DNA of 64,000 nt. Origin: Erwinia amylovora. GTDB taxonomy: Bacteria > Pseudomonadota > Gammaproteobacteria > Enterobacterales > Enterobacteriaceae. The position numbers were made by a program, and so were the translations under genes. How positions within the stretch are numbered: the first letter of the stretch is position 1; every line of letters starts with the position of its first letter. The stretch lies in contig NZ_CP066796.1 in the NCBI RefSeq assembly GCF_017161565.1, positions 1,488,001-1,552,000 on the forward strand, in the 5' to 3' direction. A model generated the notes under the pieces. The model ran no database searches and had not been told where the DNA came from. It worked only from the letters and a program-made list of their open reading frames with translations. Below are positions 60,504 through 64,000 of the stretch, in pieces.

Positions 60504-61745
60504 GTGTCTAAGCGTCGTGTAGTTGTGACTGGTCTTGGCATGTTGTCTCCTGTCGGCAATACCGTAGAGTCTACCTGGAATGCTCTTGTTGCCGGTCAGA
60601 GTGGCATCAGCCCGATCGACCATTTTGATACTAGTGCCTACGCAACGCGTTTTGCTGGCTTAGTAAAGGATTTTAATTGTGATGACTTCATCTCGCGTAA
60701 AGATCAGCGCAAGATGGATGCCTTCATTCAATATGGAGTTGTCGCTGGCATTCAGGCCATGCAGGATTCCGGTCTGGAAATTACCGAAGAGAATGCCGGT
60801 CGTATTGGTGCCGCTATTGGTTCCGGTATTGGCGGCCTTGGCTTGATCGAAGAAAACCACAGCGCTTTAGTTAACGGTGGTCCGCGCAAAATCAGCCCGT
60901 TCTTCGTTCCTTCCACCATCGTTAATATGGTTGCCGGTCACCTGACCATCATGTTTGGCATGCAAGGTCCCAGTATTTCTATCTCAACGGCCTGTACCTC
61001 TGGCGTACACAATATTGGTCTTGCGGCGCGCCTTATCGCCTGTAACGATGCGGATGTGATGCTGGCAGGTGGTGCCGAGAAAGCCAGTACGCCGCTTGGC
61101 GTTGCCGGTTTTGGCGCGGCTCGTGCGCTTTCTACCCGTAACGACAACCCGCAGGCGGCAAGCCGCCCATGGGATAAGGACCGTGACGGTTTTGTACTGG
61201 GCGATGGCGCTGGCGTTATCGTGCTGGAAGAGTACGAGCATGCGAAAAAGCGCGGTGCGAAAATCTATGCCGAAATTGTCGGTTTTGGTATGAGCAGCGA
61301 TGCTTACCATATGACGTCTCCACCGGAAAACGGTGCTGGCGCGGCGCTGGCAGTGGTTAATGCACTGAAAGACGCGCATCTCTCAGCAGAGCAAATTGGC
61401 TATATCAATGCGCACGGTACTTCTACGCCAGCCGGGGATAAAGCCGAAGCCCAGGCGGTAAAATCCGTATTTGGTGCCAGTGCACGCAGCGTCATGGTCA
61501 GTTCAACCAAATCCATGACCGGCCACCTGTTAGGGGCAGCGGGCGCGGTAGAGTCCATCTTCAGCATCCTGGCGCTGCGCGACCAGGTGGTTCCACCGAC
61601 CATCAATCTGGATAACCCGGATGAAGGTTGTGACCTGGACTTCGTCCCGCACACGGCGCGCCAGACAAAGGGCATGGAGTACGTACTTTGTAACTCATTT
61701 GGTTTCGGCGGAACTAACGGTTCCTTGATCTTCCGTAAAATCTGA
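60504..61745 (+). CDS. fabF: FabF, beta-ketoacyl-ACP synthase II
   Basis: This 413-residue condensing enzyme lengthens acyl chains, including palmitoleate to cis-vaccenate. The Cys-His-His triad lies in [21 protein letters not shown] and [14 protein letters not shown]. It starts at GTG 60504 after a strong GGAGGA, as in E. coli. Confidence 0.97.
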   Translation: MSKRRVVVTGLGMLSPVGNTVESTWNALVAGQSGISPIDHFDTSAYATRFAGLVKDFNCDDFISRKDQRKMDAFIQYGVVAGIQAMQDSGLEITEENAGRIGAAIGSGIGGLGLIEENHSALVNGGPRKISPFFVPSTIVNMVAGHLTIMFGMQGPSISISTACTSGVHNIGLAARLIACNDADVMLAGGAEKASTPLGVAGFGAARALSTRNDNPQAASRPWDKDRDGFVLGDGAGVIVLEEYEHAKKRGAKIYAEIVGFGMSSDAYHMTSPPENGAGAALAVVNALKDAHLSAEQIGYINAHGTSTPAGDKAEAQAVKSVFGASARSVMVSSTKSMTGHLLGAAGAVESIFSILALRDQVVPPTINLDNPDEGCDLDFVPHTARQTKGMEYVLCNSFGFGGTNGSLIFRKI

Positions 61746-61764
61746 GTTATTCCAGCCTGTTTAT

Positions 61765-61791
61765 AAGGCCCGCGCTGCGGGCCTTTTTTTT
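61765..61791 (+). terminator. Intrinsic terminator after fabF
   Basis: AGGCCCG (61766-61772) pairs with CGGGCCT (61778-61784) and eight T follow, 20 bases after fabF. Confidence 0.93.
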
Positions 61792-61920
61792 AGTGCAGAG
61801 CGGGATATACCTGACTGATCCGCTATTCAGCAAGCAGACGTTTAATTTTAATCCACAATCAGATGATTGTGTTGAGCCATACGGATAAGCTAACCGGGAA
61901 AACGATAACGGAGAGTGAGC

Positions 61921-62739
61921 ATGATGTGGGTAAACGGTGAAGCGCGGAACACTATTGAAGCCGGCGATCGTGCTGTCCAGTTCGGTGATGGCTGCTTCAC
62001 AACTGCGCGCGTGCAGCAAGGCCGCGTCCAGCGGCTGGCGGCGCATCTGCAACGTTTACAGCAGGGTTGTGAGCGACTGATGATTAGCGGAGTGGACTGG
62101 ATGGCGCTGGGAACGGAGATGGTGCAGGCCGCAGCCAGCTGCAATGATGGCGTGTTGAAAGCCATTCTCACCCGTGGCAGCGGTGGGCGTGGCTACAGCG
62201 CCGAGGGGTGTCAGCAGCCCGCACGTATCATCTCACTTTCTGCTTACCCTGCACATTATCACCAGCTGCGCCAGCAGGGCGCCCGGCTGGCCTTGAGTTC
62301 GATTCGGCTGGGTAAAAACCCCCAGCTGGCCGGCATCAAACACCTTAACCGCCTTGAGCAAGTCTTGATCCGCACGGAGCTTGAACACACCGGTGCCGAT
62401 GAGGCGCTGGTGCTTGACAGTGACGCTGTGCTGGTGGAATGCTGTGCGGCTAATTTATTCTGGCGCGTGGGGCAGCAGGTGTTTACCCCTGATTTAAGCA
62501 GCAGTGGAGTGAACGGTATTCAGCGCCAGCGGGTGATAAAGCTGGTCGTACAACTTGGTTTTACCCTGAGCGAAGTACGTGCCGGTGTTGATGCACTGGC
62601 AGCGGCAGAAGAAGTGCTGATAACTAACGCACTGATGCCGCTTCTGCCGGTTTATCAGGCCGAACGCTGGCATTATGCTTCGCGACAGCTGTTTAACCTG
62701 CTCAATCCGATGGTGAATGACGTGGAAAATGATGACTAA
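61921..62739 (+). CDS. pabC: PabC, aminodeoxychorismate lyase
   Basis: This 272-residue pyridoxal-phosphate enzyme of aminotransferase fold type IV makes 4-aminobenzoate and pyruvate for folate synthesis. The cofactor Lys is in [15 protein letters not shown] near residue 140. It keeps [16 protein letters not shown] and [17 protein letters not shown] at 61911-61914 favours ATG 61921. It overlaps mltG by eight bases. Confidence 0.94.
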   Translation: MMWVNGEARNTIEAGDRAVQFGDGCFTTARVQQGRVQRLAAHLQRLQQGCERLMISGVDWMALGTEMVQAAASCNDGVLKAILTRGSGGRGYSAEGCQQPARIISLSAYPAHYHQLRQQGARLALSSIRLGKNPQLAGIKHLNRLEQVLIRTELEHTGADEALVLDSDAVLVECCAANLFWRVGQQVFTPDLSSSGVNGIQRQRVIKLVVQLGFTLSEVRAGVDALAAAEEVLITNALMPLLPVYQAERWHYASRQLFNLLNPMVNDVENDD

Positions 62740-63757
62740 ATGCAAAAAGTTCGTGCTGACGCTGCTGGCGGCAGCGGTGCTGATTATCGCGTATGGCTAC
62801 TGGCAAACACGGCAGTTTGCCGATTCTCCTTTAACGATTGATGGTGAAACTATCTTCACGCTTCCCGCCGGTGCAGGTCGTGTGGCGCTGGAGGCCGGGC
62901 TGGAGTCGCAGCACATTATCAGCAGTACCCCGTGGTTCGGTATATTGCTCAAGCTGGAGCCTGAACTGGCCAGATTTAAGGCCGGAACCTACCGCTTTAC
63001 GCCACAAATGCATGTGCGTGAGATGCTGAAATTGCTGGCCAGCGGTAAAGAAGCCCAGTTTCCACTGCGCTTTGTTGAAGGTACCCGTATGCAGGAGTGG
63101 CTTAGCCAGCTTCGCAGCGCACCTTACCTTAGCCATACTCTGGCGGATGACAAACTGGCGACCGTGGCTGCCGCGCTGAAACTCAGTGGTGAACAGCAGG
63201 GAGGGGAAGGCTGGTTTTATCCTGATACTTATCTTTATACGGCCAACACAACCGACGTGGCGCTGCTGAAACGCGCTTTCGCGCGTATGAAAAAGCAGGT
63301 TGATGATCAATGGCAGGGGAAAGCGGCTAATCTGCCGTACAAAGACAAAAATGATATGCTGACAATGGCATCGATCATAGAGAAAGAGACGGCGATAAGT
63401 GCCGAACGTGGCAAGGTGGCCTCGGTGTTTATCAATCGATTACGGCTGGGAATGCGCCTGCAAACTGACCCGACGGTCATTTACGGCATGGGTGACAGCT
63501 ACCAGGGCACACTGACGCGCAAAAATCTGGAAACGCCGTCGGCTTTCAATACCTATGTGATCGGTGGCTTGCCACCAGCGCCAATTGCCATGCCGTCCGG
63601 AGCTTCGCTGCAAGCGGCTGCGCACCCGGAGCAGACTGACTTTCTCTATTTTGTCGCCGATGGTAAAGGCGGGCATACTTTTACCACTAACCTCGCCAGT
63701 CACCATAAAGCTGTACAGCTATATCGCCTTGCGCAGAAGGAAAAGAATGAACGGTAA
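62732..63757 (+). CDS. mltG: MltG (YceG), endolytic peptidoglycan transglycosylase
   Basis: This 341-residue inner-membrane enzyme cuts new glycan strands and sets their length. It has one N-terminal helix ([19 protein letters not shown]), a LysM-like region and the catalytic Glu in [13 protein letters not shown] near residue 215, then [12 protein letters not shown]. The start is ATG 62732 or 62729. It overlaps tmk by eleven bases. Confidence 0.94.
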   Translation: MTKCKKFVLTLLAAAVLIIAYGYWQTRQFADSPLTIDGETIFTLPAGAGRVALEAGLESQHIISSTPWFGILLKLEPELARFKAGTYRFTPQMHVREMLKLLASGKEAQFPLRFVEGTRMQEWLSQLRSAPYLSHTLADDKLATVAAALKLSGEQQGGEGWFYPDTYLYTANTTDVALLKRAFARMKKQVDDQWQGKAANLPYKDKNDMLTMASIIEKETAISAERGKVASVFINRLRLGMRLQTDPTVIYGMGDSYQGTLTRKNLETPSAFNTYVIGGLPPAPIAMPSGASLQAAAHPEQTDFLYFVADGKGGHTFTTNLASHHKAVQLYRLAQKEKNER

Positions 63758-64000
63758 GTTTATTGTTATCGAAGGCCTGGAAGGGGCAGGGAAGACCACA
63801 GCGCGTGATGCGGTGGTCGGCGTGCTACAACGCCACGGCATAAACGATATTGTCTTTACCCGCGAGCCAGGCGGTACGCCGCTGGCGGAAAAACTGCGCG
63901 ACTTGATTAAGCAGGGGATGGTGGGTGAACGGGTAACGGATCGGGCGGAGCTACTGATGCTGTATGCCGCACGCGTCCAGCTGGTGGAAAATGTGATCAA
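63747..64000 (+). CDS. tmk: Tmk, thymidylate kinase (5' part, runs off the window)
   Basis: The first 84 codons of thymidylate kinase are present; the gene continues beyond the window. It phosphorylates dTMP to dTDP. The P loop is [12 protein letters not shown] and the substrate-binding segment is [19 protein letters not shown] 63747 follows AAGGAAAAG within the end of mltG, and holB would be expected next. Confidence 0.96.
   Translation, partial: MNGKFIVIEGLEGAGKTTARDAVVGVLQRHGINDIVFTREPGGTPLAEKLRDLIKQGMVGERVTDRAELLMLYAARVQLVENVI

Overview
The window (about 53% GC by eye) reads as chromosomal DNA of a plant-associated gammaproteobacterium in the Erwinia/Pantoea group of the Enterobacterales. 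The evidence is gene-by-gene similarity to the Escherichia coli proteins I remember, long blocks of E. coli-like gene order, and a LuxI-type synthase beside an SdiA ortholog. The species cannot be fixed without a search.

Layout. 0.2-3.3 kb: rutR, a YdjM/DUF457-type membrane protein and cycA. 4.0-10.3 kb: the classical block sdiA, yecF, uvrY, uvrC, pgsA, tRNA-Gly, tRNA-Cys, tRNA-Leu, but with an acyl-homoserine-lactone synthase gene and a frameshifted glpM/ydgC-family gene between sdiA and yecF. 10.3-17.4 kb: accessory DNA beside tRNA-Leu, holding an unrecognised 303-residue protein with a transposase-like helix-turn-helix and a four-gene MarR/DHA2/HlyD/outer-membrane-factor efflux operon. 17.4-36 kb: a block in E. 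coli order, clsC, opgC, opgGH, yceK-like, msyB, lpxL, trhO, yceI, yceJ, solA, bssS, dinI, pyrC, yceB, grxB, rimJ, from which ymdB, mdtG, mdtH, yceH and mviM are missing. 36-49.4 kb: murJ and the flagellar cluster flgN-flgM-flgA / flgBCDEFGHIJ / flgKL. 49.7-64 kb: rne, rluC, yceF, then the envelope-lipid operon yceD, rpmF, plsX, fabH, fabD, fabG, acpP, fabF, pabC, mltG and the 5' end of tmk.

Regulation visible in the sequence. A perfect 20-bp lux box lies between sdiA and luxI at the spacing expected of a LuxR-activated promoter. Two sigma-28 promoters serve flgMN and flgKL, and a FlhDC-like site lies between flgA and flgB. A perfect LexA box precedes dinI. pyrC has a leader hairpin that overlaps its ribosome binding site. 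Consensus-like sigma-70 promoters precede the tRNA operon and yceD; the latter is so close to the start codon that the mRNA may be leaderless. Several intrinsic terminators are clear.

Most of the window is ordinary core genome. The points most worth following are the sdiA-luxI quorum-sensing pair in the sdiA locus, the adjacent glpM frameshift, the unknown protein beside tRNA-Leu, the hexapeptide expansion in RNase E, the possible leaderless yceD message, and the rimJ-murJ deletion scar. I found no CRISPR array, no intact insertion sequence and no phage operon.
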